A DNA stretch of 64,000 bases. Origin: Paragordius varius. Its lineage: Eukaryota > Nematomorpha. The translations under genes were made by a program, and so were the position numbers. The notes under the pieces were generated by a model. It saw only the letters and a list, made by a program, of their open reading frames with translations, ran no database searches and was not told the origin of the DNA. Below, piece after piece: positions 48,576 through 60,600 of the stretch (within the stretch, counting starts at the first letter, position 1; every line of letters starts with the position of its first letter). Where the stretch lies: assembly GCA_964247055.1 (NCBI GenBank), contig OZ176050.1, forward strand, positions 5,332,001 to 5,396,000, in the 5' to 3' direction.

Positions 48576-49910
48576 TTAATCACCACCATTGGCCATTACA
48601 CTTGCCATAGCCTCGTCCATTTGTTGATCCACCGACATAAATTGTTCAGCGCATTGTGACCAGGATATAGGCCTTCCACCATTACTGCCAAATTGACTAA
48701 TTCTGTCTTTGCAATCCTGCTTAATTCTGGATTTCAATGAAGGAACGATATTACCGATCATGACGGCTTGACGCGTCATAGAGACCATAGAATCATGGTC
48801 CATCGGCATGGCTTGCTGTCGGGCTTGAGTAAAGCGTTGACGGACTTGAGCAAAACGCTGAGGTGCTTGGGGGAAACGTTGTTGTATAAATTGTCGACCA
48901 CGTGGACTAGAAACGAAGGCACGAACTCTTTGCTGGAATTGAGGTCGTTCTCTTATACGATCGACAAATTGCTGTCTTAATTGTGGATTCTCTTGAATTC
49001 GCTGTCTGATAACACCTCCACCACGTCCTCCGAAACCACCCTTGCTCGCTCCTCCTCCACTTCCACCGCCGGACCATCCGCCAGCCCCACCACTACCTCC
49101 GGACCATCCTCCAGCACCTCCGCCACCTCCGGTCCATCGTCCGCCTCCGGCGCCTCCCCAACTGCCACCACCACCACCTCGTCCACCACTACCACCCCAA
49201 CGTCCTAAAAAAGGAAAATAATTAATAAGTATTTCATAATTTTTGAATAAAAGCTAACTCTTTCTTCTTCACGGACAATAAACAATGTTATATATGAGGG
49301 GATTGTATTAAAGACAAATTTACTTTTATAATTGGTATATATGAAATACAAAACCAATCTTATCTCGATATTAGGTGAATGTTTGCGTACAATTTTATGA
49401 ATACCTCCAGATAATCCTCCCCCCGAACCACCGAAACCTCCTCCATCACCGCCACCTCCGGAACCGCCAAAACGTCCTCCCCCAAATCCCCCGCCTCCAA
49501 ATCCACCACTAGGTCCAAAACCTCCGGCTTGAATACCAATTGCCTACGAATATGCATATATATTATATTTTCCAACTCGGTGTAAGACTGTATGAAAATA
49601 CATTACTAGTTTTTTTTATTAATTATTGCCAGATAGCATATAAGCAAAGAGAAATATTATTGGCCTATAGTTGTTTTTTTCGCTTTTTACGGCTTTTAGC
49701 CAATAATATTCTCTCCGCTATATATGCTATCTCGCAAAATCTAATGAAAACTAGCAATGTATAATTACACCTAATTAACACCCATCAAACCAAATCAATT
49801 AAAAATGTTGCGGGTAAAAATATATGAGTGTAATTAGATGTGGTGAAGTAATACCATATATCTATTAAATATTAAATAATCTCTAGTGTATAAAATTAAT
49901 AATTTTAAAA

Positions 49911-49958
<48 letters not shown>

Positions 49959-50015
49959 ATCATCATAAATTTTAAATATTACCAGGCAGGTGAGGAAGGC
50001 AACAGAAAATATCAT
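48576..50015 (-). CDS. Secreted glycine-rich protein, 266 aa
   Basis: Exons in order on the minus strand: 50015-49983, 49543-49405 and 49204-48576; phases match. Exon 1 encodes MIFSVAFLTCL, and with AIGIQA from exon 2 it makes a classic signal peptide. About 100 residues of Gly-rich repeats follow (GGFGG, WSGG, SGGG with Phe, Trp and Arg). A Gln/Arg-rich amphipathic part comes next (RQFIQQRFPQAPQRF), then a C-terminal domain with two Cys (KQDCKDRI, SQCAEQF). The exons are far richer in G and C than the surroundings. I do not recognise the family; a structural, adhesive, eggshell or antimicrobial secretion is conceivable but not shown. A TATA box lies 52 bp upstream of the ATG. Introns are 439 and 200 bp, the first carrying a small MITE. 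Confidence 0.8.
49599..49761. mobile_element. 163-bp MITE in intron 1 of the glycine-rich gene
   Basis: Long inverted repeats from TACATTACTAGTTTTT to GAAAACTAGCAATGTA, with arms of about 65 bp including AGATAGCATATA and AATATTATTGGC. TA at both ends suggests a Tc1/mariner-type MITE. Confidence 0.8.
49913..49956. repeat. (AT)n microsatellite
   Basis: An alternating AT tract 26 bp beyond the first exon of the glycine-rich gene, inside its first intron. Confidence 0.9.
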
Positions 50016-50066
50016 GATTAGTTAGCGGAAAAATATACGAAAATGATTATGTGCTCAAAATTTGGG

Positions 50067-50074
50067 TATTTATA
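50067..50074 (-). promoter_or_regulatory. TATA box of the glycine-rich gene
   Basis: TATAAATA on the minus strand within CCTATAAATACCC, 52 bp upstream of the ATG at 50015. Transcription would start near 50044, giving a 5' leader of about 30 nt. A strong TATA box suits a highly and tissue-specifically expressed secretory gene. Confidence 0.65.
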
Positions 50075-51780
50075 GGTTTTTTTTCTGTAATGACTTTTCT
50101 GCATTTTTGAAGGATATATTGTTTTGAATTCTCTCAAACCAACGAGATTGATTACATTATTTAAGAAAAAAACAATATATTAATCTTATTTATATATATA
50201 TATTTATTTGGGTTTATAAAAATTCAATGTCAGGTATAAAATAATTATAAAAACAATGTTTATGCATTGTTTTATTTTGTAAGTATATTGATGAATAAAT
50301 GATGTATGTTCGAGGTTATAACTTAATTACCTGATATTTTATCTAATCTGATTGCTTTCAAGCTATTCTTTTAATTAGACACGTTATGTAAGTTTTTTAA
50401 TTATGTAGCAATTTTTCACAAAAATATGTTTTGAATGGGATAAATTTAATATTTAAATTAGTGGAAAATAACATTGAAATCCAAAGTCTTTTAATTTAAA
50501 AACAACTTTGTATAATTCTGTTCTAGTATACTTATATTATTTCTTAAGTACAATGTAATGAGTTTGATATTGGTTATTACACATATTAATTATAAATTAC
50601 CAGAAAAAATATTTTAAGCTAATTGTATAAAAGGGCCAAATTGGAATTTGACTTTGATCTAGGCGCTTATTGCAAACTTTTAAAGAAAAGTAGATTTATC
50701 GAAATTCAACTTATTTTACCTTTCACAATGCTTAAATATGTTACGATGTGAGCATATAAAAATTAATATTGCTGTTATATATAAATGCATATGAGCAGAT
50801 AATAAATATAAAATTACAAAACCAGGGCAGAAAAAGTATTGTGACAAGATAATCTACCAATCATTTACATGGCGATATAGGAATAGTAATGCGGGACCCG
50901 CTGAATTTTGCGGACGGTCCATTATTAGTCTATGACATTCTTTTGTACTGAAATTAAAATAATGCGAAAAGCATGTTGCTGATCATATTTTACTACGGGT
51001 TAGTTAGTTACTTAAGATTACAGAATAAAGTCGCACGAAAATGTAAACTCCGATTGTGGATGTCCAACTGTGAAATTGCTAGCCACATTCTCATATGCAT
51101 CACTTCCTAATACTGTCAAAATAAGATCATATAAATTATAAATCATGTTATACAATATTTTGGGAAAAACCAATACAATGTTGATACTCATAGACCCATT
51201 TTTACCATACCTTATTCAAATAAAGCCAAAAATTTACATTTTTACAGTTTTTTGGCACCAATTACAACTCAGCTAACCAAAAAATAATTGTGCTACTTAC
51301 TAGCTAGGAATCACTATTCATGGTATGTAAATCACAAATTATCAATTTAATCGAAAATCATTGGTAATATACATTTTTTTAAGCTTTCAAATTAATAATA
51401 GTTAATCGAAATTTAATACACACCCTGCATATTGACACGATCAAAATGGCCACATATTGTAAGATTATGTATCCCAGTGCGTCAAAACACTGTAAATAGG
51501 AAATCAGAGATATTTAAATATTTAATTTATTTTTTTAAAGAGAGAATGAGCATTACTTCCAAAATACAAGAGAATAAGAGTTGAAATTAAAACTTAACTT
51601 AAGATAATCAAGCTGGAATCATGGTGACTTGGATTGAGTGTTATGAATATTATCGGTGAGAATAAAAACCTGAATTTCAATCTATTTGTTTGTATTTCCA
51701 AGATAATAATAATAATATATAGCATGCTATTATAAACGAGTTATGCCCCTATTCTTGATCCCTAAAGTCTCTATTCTGAG
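50075..51780. other. Spacer with weak minus-strand exon candidates
   Basis: Minus strand 51112-51018 reads LGSDAYENVASNFTVGHPQ and continues to SCDFIL and a stop, after a good acceptor TTTTGACAG; it can also be read as a 42-codon frame from an ATG. Minus 51489-51424 (CFDALGYIILQYVAILIV) has acceptor and donor signals and looks like a membrane segment. The two do not join in phase, and neither is recognised. The rest is AT-rich and featureless. Confidence 0.25.
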
Positions 51781-52570
51781 CATCCCAACTATTAACTCAA
51801 GTTTGTTTCAAACCTTTTCTATAATATGATTCTACTTTGTTTGAGAATCTCTCAGTTTGGACCTCCATACAAAACATATCATGCTTTTTTGCTATATATT
51901 TTTCATCTTCCTCTTTTTATACCTAAACCATGTTTGTCATAATATCGCTTACACACACCATTTTAAAATCGCTATAAAGTTATTTCTTTTACTTTCTTCG
52001 TGACTCCACCCATCAGCCTAATTCTCATTTTCGCTACTTCAAAAACTCTATCTTTTTAGTCGCAGTTTGTTAGTTGTACATCATAATGGGCTGAATCATA
52101 CCTCTCATCTTGGGATCAATGTTTTGCCACAAACTACATTACAAATTTTTGCACACTAGCCTATTGTTTACATCGTAGGTATTTACCTTCAGCGCTCAAT
52201 TAAGATACGTTAATTGTATGCGGAAAGCCACAAACTCTGTTTTACCCTTGTTTATCCTCGATAAACAATTCTTCCAGACAGCTGATAAGCTTTTCTTTAA
52301 GTAAATCCAAACTTCTATATATAAGACTAAGATGGTCAATTATATAACATGGATTTATATATTTTTGCGATATCGCTTTCTATGAGTGTGCCAAACCAGA
52401 TTTAGATTTTTTCAACTATTTTCTACATCAACATATGGAAAATTGTCGGTCGCCTTGTTTGACTTTATAGTAGGTTTAGAAGCTTACAAACAGGTCCACC
52501 ATATATTTCACTAATACATTTTTTTTATTCCAGGGCCAACGTCAATTTTCATCTTGAGTTCAACTTAAGT
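51780..52570 (-). mobile_element. Degraded LINE reverse-transcriptase 3' part
   Basis: Minus-strand pieces follow the order of the C-terminal part of a non-LTR reverse transcriptase: KTEFVAFR-like sequence near 52230, AEGKYLRCK near 52180, PKMRGMIQPIMMY near 52090 (compare KLKGKIYKTVVRPAMLYG) and EVAKMRIRLMGGVTKK near 52000 (compare AEMRMLRWMCGVT). Frames and stops change often, so the copy is old. Confidence 0.6.
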
Positions 52571-52943
52571 CATATTCAAAAAATATTTTTGTATAATTAA
52601 TAGGTTAGATATGTTTTCGGGAAGTTTTTAGCCTTTGCATTTTTTCTTTTCACCACTGAAATGGTGTAATAACAATCACTTGAGTGCAAAAATAATGGCT
52701 AATAATAATGTTTAAAAGCCAATTTTTTAATCATCTAATACTAAAATCAGCTGTTAATATCTTAACATAAAAGTTCGCCATTTTGTAAGTAAAAACATTG
52801 CATTGAAAAATGGCAAAATAAAATAAATTTTAATAGAAAAATGGATCGGGATTTTCATGGCTATTTTGGCTTTGGAGGTTCCAAGTCGTTTATTTTTTAT
52901 TATTATGTTAAGTCCTTTGTGATAAGAACTATTCACGTTCTAT

Positions 52944-54651
52944 CAGTGGCGGAACTATAAATTTTGGGCCCCTCTCAATTCAGGCTGAGGCTTCTCACAC
53001 CCCCCCAAAAAATATCTAGAAACTATATATTTTTTTGTTTGATTATGCCGTAAGTTTGATTAAAAGCATGACCAATTTGTTAGCTCTTTTCACCTGGCGC
53101 ATTACTTAGATTCGTAAAGAAAATTTCATATTAAAAAATGATAATACTTAAATGACTTGGCATCCTGATTCTAAAAACTATGCATTGATAAAAAAGTTTG
53201 CAGAATTTATCGTTATATAAGGCGCAAATGGGGGATAATTGGATGAAAAAGATATGATCGAGAAAAGGAAATTTAAAAATATTTGATTAAATTAATAGAT
53301 GATAATTAGGCAGAGTTTTTGTATAAGAAAATATGCTTTAAAATTTGGCTTCCTCGATTTTGCTTGAGCAAATTGTCTAATTTTACTTTTTTATTCCATT
53401 TGATCTCTAGTAACGATAAATTGATCAATCTTTTTTCATCCATCGTCTTTTAATATAATTTTTAATTATTTTTAACTTTGAGAGACAACGTTCCGCTCCA
53501 GCAACCGTAACTCGTAAAGTCAAATACCATAATAATGTTTTATTACCCAATATGTTTTTAAAATGTCTTTCATATATGATTCATAGAATCTGGATAGTTG
53601 TAGGACATCACAGACATTCGTGATATCGTCGATTGATGTATTTGAAAAATTATACAAATTTTTTTTTGTTTCTGTTTGTAATATGATCGTATGTGTAAAA
53701 CTAATTGTATATTAGCCATACATGATTATATATATCATTAATTAGATGGCCTATATTATATTTATCTTAGAATTTAAAAAGAAAACAGTGGCCCCTGGCT
53801 CTGAAGGAAATGCCTATTTCCTCATTGAGAAAAATATAATTTAAAAGTTAAATTGTCAAAACTACATTAAAAGTAACTATTGCAGAGTTTTAAATAATAA
53901 TGTGAATAGAATTAAATTATAATCTGATTGTAACTATTTTGATTTAATAGAGCTAAAAAATTATCTGTAAAAATTTTATTTTAATTCTAATTAAATTGAA
54001 ATACCTAACATTTTTAACAGACGTGGCCCGACCCTTCAAAATATTTATGTAACCCGCAAGGAAATCTTACAATTTACGAAATCCAACTAATTTTCCAAAC
54101 AAATTGTTTTTCCGATTTTAGTAAAAAAATGGTTTTTACAGCCTTATGTTTAAAATTTAATAAAATATTTGTGGACACCCATATATTTTGCGAATGCGGC
54201 CCCGGATCCAAAAATGAGGCCCCTCAAGCCATTTGAACTTATAATAACGAAATTCATAGCGTTTAATAATTTTACATGAAATTATAAGCTTCACTTAAAT
54301 TTTGGTATCAACTATAATGCCATTTATTTTTTTAACTATTTTCTCAGTTTTTTTTGAAAGTGTTAATTGGAGAGTATTTAAAGATTCAATGGATTAATTT
54401 TATCTAATTATAGTAAAACTGTTTATTGAGATATAGATACAAAAAAATTCATTTTCGCTTTTTCTTTCTTATCAATAAAAATTCTGTATTTTTTGTCAAA
54501 ATTATCACAATCAGGCAATCTTTATTAACATATAATGTAAATAAAAAATTATTAATTTTTGGGCCCCTCTACAAAGCCCAAAATTTAAAATTTAAAGAAA
54601 TTTAAAAGGGCCCCCCTCCACTACCCGCTACTCCCCGTAGTTTCGCCACTG
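52944..54651. mobile_element. hAT-type element, 1708 bp, non-coding
   Basis: Ends CAGTGGCGGAACTATAA and TAGTTTCGCCACTG. Flanks CGTTCTAT (52936-52943) and TGTTCTAT (54652-54659) agree at seven of eight positions. GGGCCCCTCT lies just inside both ends. Its interior is AT-rich and has no transposase; a block near 54020-54240 (GTGGCCCGACCC to GCGGCCCCGGATCC) may be part of another, nested element. Confidence 0.85.
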
Positions 54652-54775
54652 TGTTCTATATTAACTCGTAAGATGGGTCCTTTTTTAAAAAGCCGAGATA
54701 GAGCGGATTTTTTATATAAATTATAATTACCAAATAAAATATTTTGGCATTACTGTTAAAATTATTGGGTAAAGT

Positions 54776-57055
54776 TTAACACTTCGATTTAAATTGGAGC
54801 ATCTAAACACCTACTAAGTTTAAATTAAAATTTTTAGAAAACTACTGAAGGGAGCGGCCCCAATTTAATTTTATGCTTCCCTAATCTCAATTATATAAAT
54901 AAGCTAAAATACCAAAATAAAATTTCGATTCGAAAAAAAAATTTGATGTCAAAATACTTCGACGCCATTTTTATTAGGGTATTAAGGCTAATATTTTATT
55001 CTAATCACATCTAACATTAAAGAAAGAGAAAAAATGGTTTATTTATATTTTTTTTCAATTTAGATAATGCACCCATGTCACGTTTAATTTTTTATCTATG
55101 GGTTTTACCTTTAACACTTGGATGAAACACATTCATTTTTGTCCTTCGATTCAAATTGGGGTAGTTAAATACCCCAGGCCTGTTTAAAATTAAATTCTTT
55201 AAAAAATATGGAAGGAATCGAAACCATGGCAAAATTTTGCACTTTTATAACATTAATAAACCGAATAAAAAATTTTATTCAAAAATACTTGATATTACTT
55301 ATTTTAATCTAAAATGAGCAATAAAAATTTCGTCAACGTGACATGTGTGCAGTAAAATTGAAAAATACTACAAAATACACCGCTTTTTCTATTTCCTTAG
55401 ATGTAATTTAAATAAAAAATTAGCTTTAATTTTACCCTTAAAATTAAATGAAGACGATATTTTGCAAAAATTTTGTAAAATCGAAATGGCGTCGAAGTAG
55501 TTTGACATGGAACTTTTTTTTCAAAACTAAATTTTTTTTGAATATTTTGGCACATTTATATAATTTTTATTAGGATATAAGCATAATTTTAAATTGAAAC
55601 CGTTTCCTTCAGTAGTTTTCTAAAAAGCCTAACTCAATAGTCTGGGGTATTTGGATACCCAATTTGAATCGAGGTGTTAAATAAGTAATATCAAGTATTT
55701 TTAATTTTTTTATATATTCCTTTAATATTATATAATGCAATTCGCCATGATCTCGATTCCTTCCATATTTTTTAAAGTATCTAAATTTAAACAGGCCTGG
55801 GGTATCCAACTACCCCAATTTGAATCGACGGACTGAAATGTATGTGTTGCTAAGTGTTAAAGCGTATTTATCTATATTTGAAGCATGAATGATTTAATAT
55901 ATTTTTGAAACATACTACTATAATTTGATGCTGCTGGAAATTTCTATCAAAATTTTGTTAAAATTATTCCGCTATCAAATTTAACACTTGGATACAACAT
56001 ATTCATTTCAGTCCTCTGATTCAAATTGTGGTCTTTTTGGACCCCAGTCCTGTTTAAATTTAAATGCCAAATTAAAACCATTGCAAAAATTTGCACTTGA
56101 TGCGCCCAAATATAAAATGATACATGGATAAATCTCAAGGCCAAAATTTATATGTACATTAGCTAAATATAAAAATGCAAAATAAACCACTTCTTCTATA
56201 TCACTTCGATTCAAATTGGGGTATCTAAATACCCCAGACTAAATTTGAGTTACGATTTTTAAAAAACTACTGAAGGAAACGGTCCTAATTTAAATTTATG
56301 CTTCTATCCTAATAAAAATTATATAAATATGCCAAAATTTATATATAAAATTTTGTTTTGAAAAAAAAGCTCCATGTCAAACTACTTGGACGCCATTTTT
56401 ATTTTACAAAATTTTTGCAAAATATCGTCTTCATTTAGTTTTAAGGGTAAAATTAAAGCTATTTTTTTATTTAAATTAAATCTAACATTGATAGAAATAG
56501 AAAACGCGGTTTATTTTGCATTATTTTTAAATTTTACAATTGCACACATGCCACATTGAGTAAATTTTTACCTTTCGGTTTTAGCTTAAAATAAGTAATA
56601 TCAAGTATTTTTGAATAAATTTTTTTATATAATTCGGATTATTAATGTTATATAAGTGCAAAATTTTGCCACGGTTTCGATTCCTTCCATATTTTTTAAA
56701 GAATTTAATTTTAAATAGACCTGGGGTATTTAACTACCCCAATTTGAATCGAAGGACTAAAATGAATATGTTGTATCCAAGTGATATACCAATGTTGATG
56801 ATCAATATAAAATTTTGCTTTTTCAGCGGTAGAATATACGATATTTCGCATAAATGTTGTAAAATAAAAATGGCTGCGAAGTTTTTGATATGGACCTTTT
56901 TCAAAACTTAATTTTTTAGATATTACAGCTTATTTATAATATTTATTAGGATAGAACCAAAATTTAAACTGGAACCGTTTTTTCAGTAGTTTTTTAAAAT
57001 ATTAACTTAAATATAGTTTGGGGTTACTAGATACCCTAATTTGAATCAAAATGTT
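54776..57055. repeat. Cluster of TTAA-flanked MITE copies
   Basis: Successive copies in mixed orientation: 54776 to about 55120 (reverse, truncated), 55121-55680 (forward, both ends present), 55681 to about 55860 (reverse, half), about 55983-56200 (forward, partial), about 56203-56785 (reverse, nearly complete) and about 56830-57055 (forward, second half). Shared blocks are CTTCGATTCAAATTGGGGTA, GTCAACGTGACATGTG, GAAGACGATATTTTGC and ATGGCGTCGAAGTAGTTTG. Most outer ends fall at TTAA. Confidence 0.85.
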
Positions 57056-57059
57056 AACT

Positions 57060-57600
57060 TATATTTGATGCGAAAGATTTTTTTTTAAACGAATTTCTGA
57101 TGCAAAAATTTCAGCAGTATGATGCAGAAAAATTATTTTGGGTATAATATTGATATTATTCAGCTATAATTGTTTATCAAAAAATATCCAATTATTATTC
57201 TTTTAAAATATTTACACCATTTGGAGTAAGCATCAAAATACCATGAACCTCTTTTTACCATGATTTTAATAATATTTGAATAGTATGGATTTACCAAAAT
57301 TTTTTTTTATAAAATTATTCTAAAAAGCGTTAACGAGCAACGGCATTGCGTTTATTTTCGAAAAACTTGACTAATTGAGGGTCAAATTTAAAACCTACAG
57401 AGCCTACGTTTAAATATATAATCTTTGTCTTCTTTTAATATATTCATGACATAGTTTAACTTTATATTTAGGAATGAAGTATCTAGCTCTTACCAGAAAA
57501 TTACATGTGCGGTAATTTTGCAAATTTTAGATTGAAAGCGCCACCAAAACACAAATAACCTTGCCCAAAAGCAAAGTTTCTAATATCTTAATACATTTTT
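57060..57600. repeat. Dispersed AT-rich repeat, weak copy 4
   Basis: Contains AAAAATTATTTTGGGTATAA and TAGCTCTTACCAGAAAA-like words resembling the copies at 0.5-1.5 and 25.5 kb, but more diverged. Confidence 0.35.
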
Positions 57601-57683
57601 AGATCACAATATATATAATTTATTAGGTTATATCGTACCACACGGTTACATCAAGCATACAACGTTTTTGTGTGTGCCTAAGC

Positions 57684-60600
57684 ATGACTGACCGTACTTT
57701 TGAATCGCTAAAAGGCGATATTTCTGATAATACCTTAAAAGCCATAAAAGATATTGGATATGCGACAATGACAGAAATTCAATATAAATGCATTCCATAT
57801 TTATTGAAAGGAAAGTAATTATTATATTTAAATTTTAAGAGATTTAGTTGGCTCTGCAAAAACGGGTAGTGGGAAAACCTTAGCCTTTTTAGTGCCCGCT
57901 ATTGAATTGATTCATAAATTAAAATTTTTGCCCAGAAATGGCACAGGTTGTATTATATTGTCACCCACTCGTGAACTTTCTATTCAAACATTTGGGGTAT
58001 TACGTGAACTATTGAAATATCATTCACATACTTTTGGCCTAATAATGGGCGGTGCTAATAGAAAAGAGGAAAAAGAAAAATTGTCGAAAGGCATCAATTT
58101 TATTGTCGCTACTCCTGGCCGTTTGTTAGATCATATGCAAGTATATATTAAATAAATTTTTTTTAGATTGTTTTAATCTTATAATCGATTATTAAGAAAA
58201 TTTTTTTAATAATTTAGTAAATGCTCCTCTTTTTAATTAAATTTCTGGGTAGATTTTTATATTTATAAACATACAAGAAGCTAAAAAGGTATAATCATAG
58301 CTCTCAGTCAATCCAGTCCATATTTTAACTATTACCGCTAAATATATTTATCTTTTTTTTTCTGTTGCCCAATACCCTTTTTTAAAATATTTTAATTACT
58401 CTTTTACCTACCAAATTGATCTCCGAATTGTTTTTTTTTCAAGTCGCCTTAAGATTTGAAATTTTTTACTGGATTTAGTATATCTATTATTTAATTTACA
58501 ACTAGAGCCAAAATTTTTCATATTGTATATTTGTTTTAGAAAACATTTGATTTTTAAAATTGTTTTTTTTTGCAATAGAAACTTTAAATAATTTTGGGAC
58601 ATGAATTTTTATAATTTATTATATTCATATAGTTAAATTTGAAATGTCTTTCTTAATTAAAATTATCGAGAAATAAACATTACATTATCATTACTATCAA
58701 ACTAGCCTTTTTTGATTTTTACAATTTCAAGTTGGATTATAATTATTCCATTTTTTGATTAATGGATATTATGGTAAAGTGGGTGGGCGTCCGACTCATG
58801 TTTTGTGTCTATGAAGTTCAAACTCCGTAAATGCAGATTTTTTCATAATCACTATCAGCCCTTTAAAGTCTTTGTAAAGTTTTTTGGAAATAAGGAAAAA
58901 GCTATAAAATGTTAATTTTTTCCATAAATTTTGAAAATCAATAATTCTTCTAATCATAGTTTTATAAAAAATTTCTTTTTACTGTTTTATTCGCATAAAT
59001 TTAGAAGGAGGTCTTTTTCTATGTTAGAATGAATATTATCATTCATTATTATTTATCAGGGATTGATCCCGATTTAAACATTTTTTTTGTTTCCAATTCC
59101 GGTTTCACTGTTTTCGGTCAAACAGTTTTTCTGTCTATTTTTAAAATTTAGTGATAGCCCATTATTTTGATACAATGCGGATCGAATGTGTAAAATATAT
59201 GAATATAAAGATGAAATTTTATGTTGTTTTTTGAAAAAAAATCGATAAAAAACTTTTAAATATGGTGGGAAAAACGAAATATTTAACGTTTACTACCTTG
59301 TGCCAAGGAATATTGTTTAAAACAGTTTCTCTTCTAACCCCCTGTTTTTTGTTCATTACGATATTAAAAATATCCCTTAATACCATCTTTAAAATTGGGC
59401 AAACATTATAATCAAAAAAGATTAGTTTTTAATGTGATTAAACAAACGCCGGTCTTTATACATATTTCTCTTATGGGATATATTTTTAATAATCTTTAAT
59501 AATTAAAACATCTGCATCAAAAAAATTTTTATAGCAAAAAAACAATATTATTTTTACAGTATGACATAATATTGGTGGATCTTAAATAAAAAATAAAGTT
59601 GGAATATTTTTTTCCCAAGGAAATATGAAATTGTGAGGGATAAATGAATTTGTAATGAAAATATGTTATATATAGTACCCTCGCAAAATATCGCTTTTTA
59701 AGGGTAGAATTATTTGTTTTAAGGAAACACCATAAAAGCTTTATCACTCGTCTGTACAAGCTCACAATGTTCATGGATCGTAAAATTAGGATGATTACTA
59801 AAGTTTTTATGAAATTTATTTATACATAGAAATTGGCTTTCGATTTGAATATCAATAAGACTATTTAATTTTTTATTATGTTATAAATATATATATGTAA
59901 TTTCCTAAAATTAGAGTTAAGAATCTCTATATTATATAATATTTTTTGTTTTTTGGCAAATTTCAAAAAAATTTTGTTCACCAAAGACACCGACTAGATG
60001 TTTACCACTTTGAAGCATTTTTGATTTATTTATGGTATAACCTATTATTTATATGATATAGTAATTATAAAATAAGCCAAAATAAATTTATTTGTTTAGT
60101 AAAGCCTTTTATATTTAATATAACAAAATTTTACAGTCAACGCCAGAGTTTACATATAAAAATCTGCAATGTTTGGTCATTGATGAAGCCGATCGCATTC
60201 TTGACATTGGATTTGAAGAAGATTTAAAACAAATTATCCGATTGTTGCCAAGTAATTTTATAACCCCATAAAGTCAACAGGAAAAGAATAAATAATTTCA
60301 CTCTTTTAATTACCTCCTTCTTCCTTATATAATGGCGTTTCTATATATCTAAAATTATATTTATTTTGTAAGTATTATTATCAAAAAGTTTCTTTTCTGG
60401 TTTTAGCATTTTTGTCCCATTTTAAAATTTGGTTTTTTTTTTCAATTTATACCTTCGTGACTGACTGCATTTGATAATTAATTTTGTTCAAAAATATTTT
60501 AACATCCTAATTACTTATCATTAAATAGCCATATTGCATTAGCAAAAAGATAAAAGATATTCATGACTCCTAAAAAGTTTTGATTTGGGATCACAAGATT

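Noticed and set aside
48768-49208. Thr/Ser-rich and Val/Glu-rich frames over the glycine-rich exon
   Set aside because: Antisense and shifted readings of the GC-rich Gly-coding exon; the sense frame carries the signal peptide, phase-matched introns and TATA box.
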